Positions 21,643 through 32,599 of a stretch of 64,000 nucleotides of DNA are shown here, piece after piece. Position numbers and translations under genes: made by a program. Within the stretch, counting starts at the first letter, position 1. Each line of letters begins with the position of its first letter. The notes below the pieces were generated by a model. The model was given only the letters and a program-made list of their open reading frames with translations, did not search any database and was not told where the DNA came from. This DNA comes from Stratiolaelaps scimitus (Eukaryota > Arthropoda > Arachnida > Mesostigmata > Laelapidae), in NCBI GenBank assembly GCA_019614645.1, contig JABWDB010000017.1:5902501-5966500 (forward strand), read 5' to 3'.

Positions 21643-22038
21643 ATCTAAAATCAGCGCACAAGTGCCAAATCAGCGATCACAATCTGATAGCAGCAAGCGC
21701 TACATTGAAGTATATATGAACCAGTTCTACTGTTGAAGGTGACTACGGACTAATTAACGAACTGGTGCAATATGTCGTTGTTGGATAGTGAACCGAGTGA
21801 TTCCAGGGCGATCAGGGGGCTCAGGCTAATGGTGAAGATTGATTGGGTTTCGTAAAATGTGTTTTAAAACAATACTACCTTAAGGCAAGTCTTTTTAACC
21901 AAAGTATGGTAGTTCAAAGAAACCGAAAAAGCTCCTACGATTGTTCGCGTGTAGTAGGGATCGCATCAAGGGTCTATAGGTTAGGATAGTAAGCAAATAA
22001 GCCTTCCCACCATCAAACGTACTATAGATACCTACGGC

Positions 22039-22084
22039 AGCAACATAAGTGAACACCTCCACGAAGGTGTTCTCTTATTTTGCT
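22039..22084. repeat. strong hairpin, 20-position stem
   Basis: AGCAACATAAGTGAACACCT pairs with AGGTGTTCTCTTATTTTGCT across a six-base loop (CCACGA). Only two of twenty positions are unpaired. No known RNA family is recognised. Confidence 0.85.
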
Positions 22085-23842
22085 ACACCTCATAGCAGCC
22101 CCAGCGAGCCCTAACCGTATATATTAAACACTTGACCGCCGTTATGTCAAACTTACTGCGCGTAAAAAGGCCAATGGAACGAAGAACAGCTAGATACGTG
22201 CTCAGCCCCCTAAAACTGCTACGCTATAGGTTAGATTAAATAGAATAGAATCGGTACAGCTGTATCGGAGTTCGCGGCGCCCTTTCCGTGTGCAAAAGGT
22301 GCTTCCAACATTATTAAGTGGGCTTGATTAAGTAGGCGAGGCGGGGCACGTAGCTAAGTAAACGGAACAGAGCTCGCCAGCGCACAACAATTGAGTAGCA
22401 AGATATTAACAGTATTTATTGAACACGGTAACCTTACTGTCGAGAAAAGCCAAGATCGCGAGTAAGCGTACGATGAGGCGAAAGGACTCTATAGTATTAT
22501 ACATCGGATGAGGCGGTGCGAGTGCCTCCGTGACACCATCACGGCCAACGGCATGACGTTGATACGGGCTGTTGCTCGTATGCGTCTCAGCGGGAGATGA
22601 GTCGCTCCGTCGAGCGTGGTCGAGCTAACCCTAATACTCGTCTGGTGTCGTTTCCGTTGTCTGACGTTTATCGACGCTTAAACTAAGGGGAAAGCCCAAA
22701 GTACAAGACGTTTTCCTATTAACGAACAGGTGAGCGAGACGGGGCTGTGCGGAGAAGAGAGCACGAGGCCTCTGATGGCTATTAATATTTTGTTTGACCC
22801 TTCCGAGCCAGAGCTCGTTGAGCCAGGGACTCGCACCCTTTTGAGCAAGGAACCCCTTATGAAAGGGGAGGATGAATGTTAAAATATGGATAAGAACCAC
22901 AACCGCAAGTGTTTCAAACAACACGAAAGGAGAAAGTGAATGTCATAACAATGTGAGCCAATAAGCAGAGCGCACCTGCAATTCATATTATAAATGAATG
23001 CGTACGTGGTGATCGGCAATCTATCATCAGCACTGGCTATTGATGTAAAGGCCACAATTCACAGCCCACTTTAAAACAAAATGGCCTACAAAAAGGTAGA
23101 CAGCACATGTACCCACTGTAGCCAGCTATTCGTGATTCATAGTTGCGAGTCGATTGGATATGGATGTGTTCGTCGAGCACTAACACAGCAATAGCACTGT
23201 TCCCTCTGGAAACGATTCCTAGCGACGTTTACCAGCATCTTTCATAGACAGCGCGGTTTCTCTTGCCATCGCGTAAGGGGTTAGATGTGCAAGCCGCTCG
23301 GCGCCAAAAAGGCCTAAAGGCAGGGGTTGTGCAAGGGAGAGGGGCAGCAAACAACGTGCCAACGAATAGCAAATGCATCACCGCGAATAATTCATGCGAT
23401 GCCACGCATGTTAATGCCACCAATGCGCACCATCCACAACCGCTGTTGAGGGCGTTCCATAGCTGAGCTACGAACGTGAGCGTGCTATGGCCCCATGCGT
23501 GTTCGACTGCTGTTGGATAGCAAGCGTTGACTGTTGATGTCTTCTCTCTCGCCCGCTCTATCTCTCTCTGTGAGGTGCCGGCTACACGCTGCAAACGTGC
23601 AGGTATTCGTCCGTACCGACAGTAAATGAAGGCACAGCGGATATTGAAGCCAACAAGGGACGCAAACAACAAACACAGAGTGCACACAGCTCGTTCACTT
23701 TCTTGCTGCTTTTTTGTGCAACTTTTATTTTTTTGGACAACTTAAGCGTTGTAGAATTGTGCGTGGTTGTCGATCTATTATAATAAGTTGAGATCGACGG
23801 AATTTTGCTAAGAGAGATCACTCTCACTTGCGGATAAGTGGC

Positions 23843-23949
23843 GATAACTGTGAAGTAGCTATTGTAGAATTGTAATAATCTACACGAACAGCAGCCAAAA
23901 CAACAGCATATATATAATACACTTCTGCAATAGCTACTTTACAGTTATC
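23843..23949 (+). ncRNA. microRNA-precursor-like foldback (or tiny MITE)
   Basis: The arms 23843-23874 and 23918-23949 pair over 32 positions: 29 Watson-Crick pairs, two G-T wobbles (23852/23940 and 23865/23927) and one mismatch (23870/23922). The loop is 43 bases. Wobbles in place of mismatches suggest selection on an RNA stem, although C-to-T decay of a DNA inverted repeat gives the same picture. The arm core GATAACTGTGAAGTAGCTAT matches no microRNA I recall. It sits 6 bases before a TA/poly-T run. Strand is arbitrary. Confidence 0.4.
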
Positions 23950-23955
23950 ACCCCG

Positions 23956-23998
<43 letters not shown>
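23956..23998. repeat. (TA)8 followed by T27
   Basis: Sixteen bases of TA and then 27 consecutive T. On the minus strand this is a poly-A tail-like run, as left by retroposition, directly beside the foldback. Confidence 0.9.
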
Positions 23999-23999
23999 C

Positions 24000-25370
24000 A
24001 TATGTGATGATGAATGCGACGGCAAATACGGGAACTGAGGACAACATTACGAGCGCAGGTCTAATCACTGCGCAACAGAGTTGTACAAACAATTGTTTAA
24101 TCATTGTTAATTTAATAGAAAGCTATCGTTCTTGACCTTCTCAGTTTCCACGAGACATGGATCTATCCATCTTTGCAGATGAGACAGATGAAATCCGGGT
24201 AGATATTCCGAGTTTGAGGTTGAGCAGGTTGAAGCTTCAAGTCGTCTACTCCGAGGTTTTCCACTACTGCGAAGGTCACGATTCGAATCGGTTTCGCGTT
24301 ATCCAGGCTCGGTGTCAGATTGGTCGGCGGCAAAGCCGAACAATCTTTGTCTGGTCATGTAAGCCAACCGAATGGATACTGTGTCATGTACATACTACCG
24401 AGCATACATAGTGCTCCGACGAACGGAATCAGTCAAGGGAATATTAACAACGTCTGCTACGGTTGCTGCTGCCAGCTTTCAATATACGAGCCCGCTGACA
24501 AAAGTCGTCTCGCTAAAGATGCCTGCGTCGGCACTATTCCCCATATGACCACATAAACCCCAATAGCGGGGGTGACAATGCCAACCAGCCGTGATCGCAT
24601 GATACAAAATATGAAATGTTCGCGCCCTAATATATTTCGGCTATAGCGACTTCGAGGTGTGAATGGACACTTGCAGGTAAGGTTTAATCATGCTACGCCA
24701 CCTATGTGGGCTCTACGCAGAAGCTGACCTAAACAACGCATTGTATTTTGCAGTATAGATATAGAGATATATATATACACACAACTATCATACTGGATAA
24801 GTACGATAGGCGTCCAAACGTTCGTACACCCCAAAATGAGGCAATTCAAAATGCTGTGGATTTTATTGAGACGTAACCAGGCGTCATGTTAGGTCACTAA
24901 CATTAGATGCATGTTACGAATAGGAACCCTATCACATTCCGGCCTGTGGTTGTGGACTACGATCCACTATTATATCTATTGTAGATAATAGAAGCTCGTA
25001 TGGCCTTGCGGCCAACGGGTCGGAGGTCGTCTCGTCGGAGCCAGCCAAACGATTCCGGTTGATGTGACCTTTCCACCGACCTCGTTCCGAGGATCTGGGT
25101 ACGACTTTACTGGGGAGCCGATTTGGTCTATACTACTCTAATACAACTGGAAGCGGGCTGTCTCAGCGCACGCATGTCTGTGCGTTGTTTGTTCTCTCTC
25201 TCTCGCTCTCAGTCAGCTCCTTGCCGACGATCGAGTAGAGGCTGTTTTCCCCTTTCTTTCATTGTGTATCGACTGTTCATTTTCCCATCTGGCTGAAGTC
25301 AAAAGGTAAAAGCTATCGGGAAAAAGCTAGCGTACGATAGACGATGGATCGATTCAATCCACCAGCGTTG
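24000..25370. other. stretch without a supported gene
   Basis: The frame 24157-24411 starts at an ATG with G at -3 and +4 (MDLSIFADETDEIRVDIPS) and gives 84 residues, but nothing supports expression. A donor-like TTGCAG|GTAAGG lies at 24676. A short mixed AT/GA run lies near 24757. No repeat copy was recognised. Confidence 0.4.
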
Positions 25371-25377
25371 CCATTGA

Positions 25378-25728
25378 ACTCGAGGACCGCTGCATCGCGC
25401 TGCGCCAAGCGCGCTCACGGAGAATGAACGAATGAAATCGCAAATGTTATTGACACTTGTAACAGCAACATCGAACAACAACGACAATCATACGGCCGGC
25501 GGTGGCAAAACAACGGCAATAGCAACAACAACCAACAACAATGCCTACGACAATGAGAACAAAGTGAAGCACGACAGCGACAACAACGGCACAAATGGAG
25601 GGTTGGACTGTCGAGAGCAGAACAATTCAAGTACGTCCAGCAGCAGAGGCAGCAGCAACATCGCCGCCGCCGCCGCCTCCGTCGGCCGATTTCCGAAGAC
25701 CATTTACAGCGTCCATTCCTCTCATTAA
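25378..25728 (+). CDS. candidate exon, Asn/Thr/Ser-rich
   Basis: Not recognised. The frame is open for 116 codons to a TAA, with an ATG at 25432 (MKSQMLLTLVTATSNNND). Asn and Thr runs, then YDNENKVKHDSDNNG, a Ser run and an AAAAA run precede GRFPKTIYSVHSSH. Asn-, Ser- and Ala-rich low complexity of this kind is common in arthropod transcription and neural proteins. The CAA/AGC/GCC triplets would also give such text in one frame by chance. The minus frame here is Cys/Arg/Leu-rich and less likely. Confidence 0.25.
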   Translation, partial: TRGPLHRAAPSALTENERMKSQMLLTLVTATSNNNDNHTAGGGKTTAIATTTNNNAYDNENKVKHDSDNNGTNGGLDCREQNNSSTSSSRGSSNIAAAAASVGRFPKTIYSVHSSH

Positions 25729-25925
25729 CTTGTGTCGTCTGATATTCGATCGCAGATCGTTGTCGTGTTGCTCTTTCATCGCTCCACGACATCAGCGTCC
25801 TCCGCAGGAAGAGGGACCTTTACACACAGAAGAGGTCTTTTAAGACAAGTTTCGAGAAAAAATGCGTAGACGAACAGAGAGATAACGAACTGTGCCATAA
25901 CTGAGTAACGTATGTTGAAGGCGAA

Positions 25926-26046
25926 TGTAAAGGTAAAGGTTTTATTGGTTTATTATAGGAGCTGCAATTTTACAATGCTTAAGCTCTCTTATATGTCGGG
26001 GCTCGAACCTGCGGTCTCTGGATTCCGATAACCAGAGACTTAGCCG
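25926..26046 (-). mobile_element. tRNA-headed SINE, copy A of the 3'-end family
   Basis: Minus-strand order: a GT/CA run, then an anticodon-arm-like stem (GTCTCTGG at 26014-26021 pairing with CCAGAGAC at 26032-26039), then a B-box-like GGTTCGAGC (26009-26001). The family 3' end follows (GAGAGCTTAAGCATTGTAAA onward), then AATAAA words and a CCTTTA-type tail. It is the only family copy here that shows a tRNA-like head. The D-arm/A-box part is lost or replaced by the CA repeat. Confidence 0.55.
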
Positions 26047-26062
26047 TGTGTGTGTGTGTGTG
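26046..26062. repeat. (GT)n microsatellite
   Basis: Eight GT units adjoining the SINE head. Confidence 0.95.
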
Positions 26063-27768
26063 AATGCTATGTTTGAGTTATGGCAGGACGCCGCCGTCCT
26101 CAGAAGTAACCATCCGATTTACGGGGTTTTACGTCGCGCCTGGTTCTCACAAGTGGGCATCGCTCCTCGATTAGTGAATTGCTGCATTCTGTAGACATTG
26201 CAAGCTATTCATTTATTAATAAAATGACACATATCAAGATAACCAGAATGTCTGAGCATTATTCTCCTTTGCCTTCCAAATCCGTCCTCGCTCTCGAGAT
26301 AGACAGAGAGAAGATGTAAGGCTACTCAACACTTAGACATTGCATTTAGATCCACGCCGGCTGGTGCTGTTCGCTCCATCGCAGCAGGTGCCGCTGAGCC
26401 TGAATTTCGAGCCCGATAGCCCGAAGGTGCGTGAGAAAGACATCGGCCGAAGAAGATTTGAATTCCTTCTGACATAATGAATAATTCTCTCAGTGCAGTG
26501 GATTAACTCCCTACTCACGTTGGTCCTGTGATGCACAGCTGTGAGCCCGTGAGGAGCTGTGTCTGAGTGCGATGTAGGTAGGGTGTACGATGCAAACACA
26601 TAAGTGCGAACGTGCGAGCTCTGAGCGACTACTGTACTCATAGAAAAATCGTTTATAATTCCCGATCGTCAACGGGAGGCATTGCTCTTAGGCTTCTGTC
26701 AGCCAGGCAGCTTTTCTCCGCCGGGGGACAGCGACACGATACCCAGCAACTCTGCTTGTTCACTGCGTCGGCTCAATATGACTGGGACAGATGTACACAC
26801 ACACATCCACAAGTAAATCTGTCTTGAACTAAACATATAATAATAGTCGTAATATAATACTTACTGCGTTAACGAAGTTGTTATGAATCACACTTGTTCT
26901 GTTTGTATTGGGGGAAATCGTCTAAAATGTTATTATATCAAGTCAGTGATATTGTAAAAAACAACGACGTTTTTATATAAGAAAATAAATGTTGTCTTTC
27001 TATATATCATTTATATATTCATATGCAACACTTACCCGTAGTCACTGTTGCAATGTGGATGTCCCCTTACACGTAATAACAACTTCCACCCCGATTGTCC
27101 CCTTCACTTTGTGCTCTTCTGTGTCTTTATTAGTATTAACGTAGTATCTACTCGCATCAATGCACTGTAACGTCTGCTCTGTCTAGCTTCGTTTGGCCAC
27201 ATCTGTCTCGCACATGCTAAATATCAGCGCACTGTCTACGCTAGTCATTGAGGCTTCCCTCCATGGAAGACTCCCGCCCCGGTTGACAGGCAGGTTGCAT
27301 CCCACCAGCTGACATCGAGTTGCCCTTCCGTCTTGTTCTGGTAGAAGGGAGTGGAAACGAAGCGACCGAGGTGGCCGTGACGTGACAACATACGAAATAT
27401 GCTCACGCCCTCTGTGCACTTATATGTTGTGTATGCGCTTTGTCCTGGCCCCGATCAGTGGCAAGCTCTCGCAAGCTCGTGGCCGTCTTTGCCCCACGTG
27501 TAGGAGCTTCTGGCTTTGGCGTAAGCTGCTGTGTGAGGGCTAGAGCCGGCTTGTATCCCCGGGAACACGTAGTTGACGACATACGGGGCCCTTGAGCTGT
27601 CCCCGTTCCCACATAGACGCCTACCACATATAATGGTGGTCTACCAGCGTACGTCCAGCCAGGCTGGCAACGATCGGGGCAGATTTGCCTTTTCCAGCAC
27701 ACTGCGCTTTTCGCGGATGGCACGATATGCGACCCCGCAGGATTCCGAGTGAATCCTTGGTGCCTGGG

Positions 27769-27784
27769 CGTGTGTGTGTGTGTG
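27769..27784. repeat. (GT)8 microsatellite
   Basis: Eight uninterrupted GT units. Confidence 0.9.
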
Positions 27785-28093
27785 CTTGTTGGCCCGTGTG
27801 TTTGTGGTGGTGTTTATGCATGGAAGCGAATCGTGTTTGTCGTAGAGCGGTCCATTGCTGCATCCGTTGCTTCCGTTGACCCTCCCCCTATAATAGTTAG
27901 GATCTATGCCAAACCCAACACGCTGCTGCACTCAACCCCGCTCCGTTCGCCAGCACAGTTATATGGCTACATGCTTACAAGCTTTGTTGCACCGCTGACG
28001 ATCGACACACTTAACCCCCCCTGCTCGCTCCATGCCAGCCGCAAGCCTTCGGGCTCAGCCCTCCATGGAAATTGCAGACCGACAGAGGTCCGT

Positions 28094-28113
28094 AGAGTGC
28101 CTCGAGGCATTCT
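28094..28113. repeat. 20-bp near-perfect palindrome
   Basis: AGAGTGCCTCGAGGCATTCT reads nearly the same on both strands, centred on TCGA, with a single G-T pair. Confidence 0.8.
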
Positions 28114-28218
28114 GCTTCACACGACGAAGGAAAACGTTTGTTGGCGCATAGTAGTAGGCGTTCTGCCATGGACGAGCACAACGGCAGTAGATTGGGCCAC
28201 GAGTTGAATGAATGTTGA

Positions 28219-28461
28219 AGGAGAATACTGCTACAGGTAGCAATATTACGGAATTGGGTGGAAAAATGTGGCCAAAGTATAGGGAATATAACATGGCAGC
28301 TTACTTGTGAAAACGACTATTTGACTGAGATTTGTACGGCGGTGCGGTCCCCGTTAATGTGTCGGGACATTCACGAAGCGTCAGAACTGCTGAACTGGGC
28401 AATCAAAACCACAAATGGCGACTGGCTTGACGCCTCGCATTCATTCCTGTTGTACTATTGA
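28219..28461 (+). CDS. candidate open frame without clear splice sites
   Basis: Not recognised. It is open for 80 codons to a TGA. The text (NITWQLTCENDYLTEICTAV, then CRDIHEASELLNWAIKTT) is evenly mixed with no bias. The only upstream AG with any tract is at 28235-28236 (ATACTGCTACAG) and is purine-poor but not pyrimidine-rich. No ATG starts the frame. It is kept because its composition is more protein-like than its surroundings. Confidence 0.15.
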   Translation, partial: RRILLQVAILRNWVEKCGQSIGNITWQLTCENDYLTEICTAVRSPLMCRDIHEASELLNWAIKTTNGDWLDASHSFLLYY

Positions 28462-28469
28462 CTGTCTAC

Positions 28470-29700
28470 CGAGCTCCTGAGTCCGCCACTATAATAGAAC
28501 GGAACATAGTGGCATGTACGTTAAAAGGTTGGCAAGTTGTCAAGTCACGACCTCTGATCTCTTGGATCCCTGAGGATGGCCGCTGCGTTGGATGGAGACT
28601 GCCACCGGCTGCGTTGAGCGGTCGTCCGTGTCGACTTATTTCGTTCGTATGACCATTTCCTTAAAAGGATTCTTGTTCGGTCGGCGCCTATCAGTTGAAG
28701 AGATAGCCCCACCGCTCCTGCTTCATGGCAGCTGGAGACTGCAACAGATGTTCGCCCCTTGACGGTGGTCATGCTAAACGGACATTCGGCCGCGGGCCAC
28801 GTGATCTACAAATTTCTCTCAAATTCTAACGAACAGGGATCTTATGTAAGGGCAGAATAGGTGGACGAAGGCGCCGGCTATTGGTATTGATTCAGCAATA
28901 AGAGCAAAATCAAAGCTCACGAATCCGGCGTGGATAGGGCATGACCCGACTTAAAGTGTCAATGTATCTCATTCGAGTTCGACATGACACAAAAACGAAG
29001 GAAGATACGAGCAGACGAATCACAGCTGTCGACGGACGTGAGCGTCCTATAAAGCGAACGGGCCGTGTAAAAAAATCGCCCTAGTTTGCCGTTCGTTCTG
29101 AACACTGAAGTGAGTTTTTCAAACGGCCAAAAAAACTCAAAGCTGGCTGGGTTTTCTCCACTGTCGGTGCAACCTCACAATTCGTATGGCTTATTTTGCT
29201 AATGAATAGCGTAGAATTTCGTGAGTTGTCCTTTCTAAAAACAGTATTTCTGGAGTCGCAAACGGTGAACAAATAGGTGAATAATCGACATTGAGGTCGA
29301 GCTTACTCGGCTTTGCAATGGCCAGTGCCCTGTAATCCCACATTCGATGGGAGCTGCCGCGAGCTATATGCCGAAGCTGTACAAGTGGCGAAGTAATGCC
29401 AACAGCGATTTAGTTACGTGAGCCGGTAGTCAAACAGGACGCTATTTGGCCATTGATATTCAAGTGGTGCTGGTCAGGGTAACTTGACTTCCTGTCATTG
29501 GCTACTCAATCACCGGTCATCGCCGTCCTGAGATTCCTCAACTCGTTCTTTCCTCCCCTTTCCCTCATGCGCCTGCTGGAGGTAGGCTCAGTTTCTTCTT
29601 TGGCTGCATTGTGCGAGCGAGCGTCGGTTAACTGAAGCAGCTCAAGTGGCAGAGCCGGCTCGTCAGCTCTTCTTCGACCCGTCGTATATCAACCTATCTC
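28470..29700. other. AT-rich stretch without a supported gene
   Basis: Short frames only. A tRNA/SRP-like fragment at about 29299-29365 is treated as a finding. A pyrimidine-rich stretch at 29539-29600 leads to the acceptor of the next candidate. Confidence 0.45.
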
Positions 29701-29716
29701 TTTGACTCCTTCACAG

Positions 29717-29927
29717 AGAAGTGTCATCAGTCATATGGGGCCCGCATATGCAGATCCACAGTGCATACACAACACGAGACCAGCCAGTGTACAAACCAAA
29801 TGCTCCCCTTCTAAATGCAAACCAGTATGGTAACTGTAGCGGTAATGTTGGTGCGGCTGTTGTTGCTATTGTTGCTTGTAGTAAGGCTACCCATACGGAT
29901 GTCATTCGCGTTCATTGCCACCGCTGA
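29717..29927 (+). CDS. candidate exon with strong acceptor
   Basis: Not recognised. TATCTCTTTGACTCCTTCACAG (AG 29715-29716) is followed by one split base and 69 codons to a TGA. It begins EVSSVIWGPHMQIHSAYTTR, has DQPVYKPNAPLLNANQYG, then a small-residue stretch (GAAVVAIVACS) and ends VIRVHCHR. Two donors lie inside: CAGTATG|GTAACT near 29830 and GTA|GTAAGG near 29880. The first part would be typical of an extracellular or linker region. Confidence 0.3.
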
Positions 29928-30005
29928 GGACAGCATACATATAGTACATACAAGACACATTCGCAGCATATGATAAGCTTATATCCGTGACGTATCTCAA
30001 GCATT

Positions 30006-30032
30006 GGAATTGCAGTATAATACGCTTGTGCA
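30006..30032 (-). mobile_element. possible retroposon 3' end, copy E
   Basis: GGAATTGCAGTATAATACGC on the plus strand aligns with the GGAACTGC/GGAATTGC core of copies B and C and is followed by a CTTGTG variant of CTTAAG. It is weaker than the other copies. Confidence 0.25.
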
Positions 30033-30622
30033 ACCCTTATATTCTTTATACTTTTCAATGAGGAGATTCTTAACATATACATAGCCGCTGGCGGGCTGTA
30101 TCGCCCAACTCTCTGCGCTCGTACATCAAGTATATCCTATAATCGTATGTGATGGCACGAGGGCCGAGGCGAGACAAGGTAACGGTGGCGAGGGGGCAAT
30201 CTGATGGACCCGTGGGTGAGCTGCTAGCCGGCAAACCTGTCCAGCTAAGTAAACGTCGGACAGGGACTGCCAGGAAGAAAATGACTGAACGCCGAACACT
30301 GTGAGAAGGCTGAATGACACGTGCTATCTGCCGACGTGAAGGACTTTCATAGCGCTACCACTATGGCTGCTATTATTGCCCTATTCGGCGTCTTCCCGTC
30401 ATTCCCTTCTAGGGCCCGGTCGGCTTACGGACCTCTATTTCCCACTACTCCACAGCACCTGAGTGTGTACGTGCCAGTGCTATTATACTTTGGCCTGGCC
30501 GTGTCTCTCTGTATGTGTGATTGTGTGTGTGTTGGGCGCTGTAAGGGCCCAGTCACCATCTGCATACCATTAGGTGCTATCCTATGACGTACTACGTAGA
30601 AATCGACGTATAGAACACATAG

Positions 30623-31006
30623 AACGATATAACGCAAATTTGCCGTCGTGGACGCGTCATCCAAGGCGTCACGCACGTCGACTGGAAGTGCTTAAGAAGA
30701 AGTGCTGAAACGGTGACGCTGTGTCGCTACGACCAGCCAAGTAAGCTGAAGCCAAGCCAGCATAGTGCAGGTAACGGTGCGTATGACGCATGCGGCGATG
30801 CTACGGACGGGACCAGGCTCAGCCGAGTCTCAATATTTCCCGGAAACCTAGAAGCAGTGGGGTCCGACTATGCCCAGATGGCAAGATCATTGGTTGTCTC
30901 CTCCGTTGTTGAAGACAAGGAGCAGCAGTCGCACCAGTGGCAGTACTATTCTGATGTCGCGCTGGGTGAGACCAAGCGCAAAGCGTTCAGAAGTGACGCG
31001 TACTGA
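30623..31006 (+). CDS. candidate open frame, 127 codons
   Basis: Not recognised. It is open from just after a TAG to a TGA, with evenly mixed composition: GRVIQGVTHVDWKCLRSAET, later FPGNLEAVGSDYAQMARS and EDKEQQSHQWQYYSDVALGE. No ATG occurs before residue 84, and no good pyrimidine tract precedes any upstream AG. It would therefore have to be an internal exon with a weak acceptor. Random frames of this length are expected a few times per window. Confidence 0.2.
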   Translation, partial: NDITQICRRGRVIQGVTHVDWKCLRRSAETVTLCRYDQPSKLKPSQHSAGNGAYDACGDATDGTRLSRVSIFPGNLEAVGSDYAQMARSLVVSSVVEDKEQQSHQWQYYSDVALGETKRKAFRSDAY

Positions 31007-31009
31007 CAT

Positions 31010-32265
31010 CTTCGCAGGCCTTCTCACGTGTGCAAAGCCTGCCGTCAACGTCATTTTTGCCTCACACGCATGAGCTTTGGCTGCCGCCTGTGCCCTAGTT
31101 CTTGTGCCGCTAACGAAGAGCTTCTATGGGCGTTCCTCCCAGCTTCTCTCTCGCCCAGCTCACAGCTTTGCCTGGTCATTTTCCTTTGCTTCGTCCTTCC
31201 CTTATATTATCTTAGCGTATTTAGTCGTGCTGGGCGTAACGTAAAGTAGCGGTCGACTCGTGCCAGCTCATGGCTTGAGAGCGGGGAAGGCTTTAAGGGG
31301 TGCCAGGGAAGGTGGGGGGGCGCATAAAGGCTTTGACGTCGTCGTTTGGGAAACGTTTCGCGAAGACTCCGCCCGCCGCTTACCCAAAACTCGCTCAAGA
31401 ACCTGGCCTTCGCTACCTACAGCCTCAGCCTGCCCACGCCCGCTTGTCACTCGACTTGAAACTCCTGCACCACCTGTGCGCAACACCGCCGGGCAGCACG
31501 CCTCGATATTAACTTAATTCTGTAACCCCAACACCCGTTTAGACCCCGTTGGCCCCCTCCCACCTGGCTCACAATGCCCATGTGCAAGCGAGCAATTGCG
31601 TCAGAGACAACGTCGAAAACAAGATAGCATACAATAGAGGCTGTACTACGTGCTTTTCGAGTGAGCGCCTCGCTGCCCCAGTGAAACCTGCCGCACTCAG
31701 CATAAGAGGCGTATAATTGAGTAAATCACTTTTAGAAAAATGGCTATCGCGGCAGCGCTACGCTACACACAAAACGAGTATAGCTTATCACTTTCTCCAC
31801 ACACATGTCATAAGCAATGAGCTGAAACTGGTGAATTTCTCGGCAACTTTTCCGGGACGAAGATTAGCTAGCATTTTGTTAGATCTTTAATTATTTACAA
31901 GCAAAAAGAAAGAATAAATAACTGTTATTAGCGAAACGTTTTAGCTATTTGATTGAATACGTCGACAAGAAGGGTATTCTCACTGTCACATTATGGCCAC
32001 GTCAGATGCATGAATGTATATCTATCTATCGAGGTTACCTATGAAAGTACGTGATGATATGAAGTACGGGGTGGTACCAGCACGCATGACGAAATGCCTG
32101 AAAAAAATGATGAAATGCACTATAAAAGCTATAATGTGTTAAAAAAGCCGTTACTTGCACATTGCCTATTTCGCAGGTGACTCGTTTTTCCTACCTGCAA
32201 ATTGTTTGGAAATATGCTTCCGATCATTTGAATGACTCTGGTTGTAGGCTTACGGTATGTGAAAG
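31010..32265. other. stretch without a supported gene
   Basis: A strong acceptor (CCTTCCCTTATATTATCTTAG near 31215) leads into only 10 codons before a stop. From 31500 the DNA becomes AT-rich, with no repeat until the SINE pair. Confidence 0.45.
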
Positions 32266-32267
32266 CT

Positions 32268-32459
32268 AGGTACATGAAGCTGTCGAGCCCGGTGGCTTGG
32301 TGCATTCGTGTGCGCCTTGCAATCGGAGGAGACACGTAAGTGCACGGGTTCGATCCTCACCGTCGCCCATTTGCATTTAGAGGTCGGTCTTATGAGGCAA
32401 TACTAAAAGCAGTACCATGAACGTTAAATGTTGGTTGAGAGTCCGCCCGAAAACCTTTT
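32268..32459 (+). mobile_element. tRNA-derived SINE, upstream copy
   Basis: It starts AGGTACATGAAGCTGTCGAG, then CGGTGGCTTGGTGCATTCGT (A-box region), CTTGCAA in the position of an anticodon loop, and GGGTTCGATCC (B-box). A tail ends GAGAGTCCGCCCGAAAAC. The text before the B-box resembles tRNA-Ala-like SINE heads. There is no coding capacity. The start of the next copy abuts it directly. Confidence 0.7.
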
Positions 32460-32590
32460 AGGTACATGAAGCTGTCGAGCTCGGTGGCGTTTGTGCATTC
32501 GTGTGCGCCTTGCAATCGGGTTCGATCTCCACCGTTGTACATTCGCATTGAAAGGGATCCGTCTGTGAGTCCGCCCGGAATTTATTTCGA
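32460..32590 (+). mobile_element. tRNA-derived SINE, downstream copy
   Basis: It repeats the first 59 bases of the upstream copy with about four differences, lacks about 20 bases (32327-32345 of the upstream copy) before the B-box GGGTTCGATC, and ends GTGAGTCCGCCCGGAA. The missing block removes part of the anticodon-to-T-arm spacing, so this copy is the more damaged one. The two lie head to tail with no gap. Confidence 0.7.
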
Positions 32591-32599
32591 GTCACAGTC

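Larger units (their letters stand above)
21080..23835. other. AT-rich stretch without a supported gene
   Basis: Holds two hairpins and a GT repeat, listed separately. A minus-strand frame (22631-22924) begins with a hydrophobic leader-like run (VVVLIHILTFILPF) and ends TTETTPDEY, but no splice or start context supports it. The word CTATAGGTTAG occurs at about 21976 and 22223. No RNA gene was recognised. Confidence 0.4.
26070..28215. other. stretch without a supported gene
   Basis: AT-rich to 27180, then GC-richer with short overlapping frames. A good acceptor (CTTCTGTGTCTTTATTAG near 27133) leads into no useful frame. No further retroposon copy was recognised. Confidence 0.45.

Noticed and set aside
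22719..22736. Second joined splice site (GAACAG|GTGAGC)
   Set aside because: The pyrimidine tract is interrupted and the donor is weaker than GTAAGT; no branch point is obvious.
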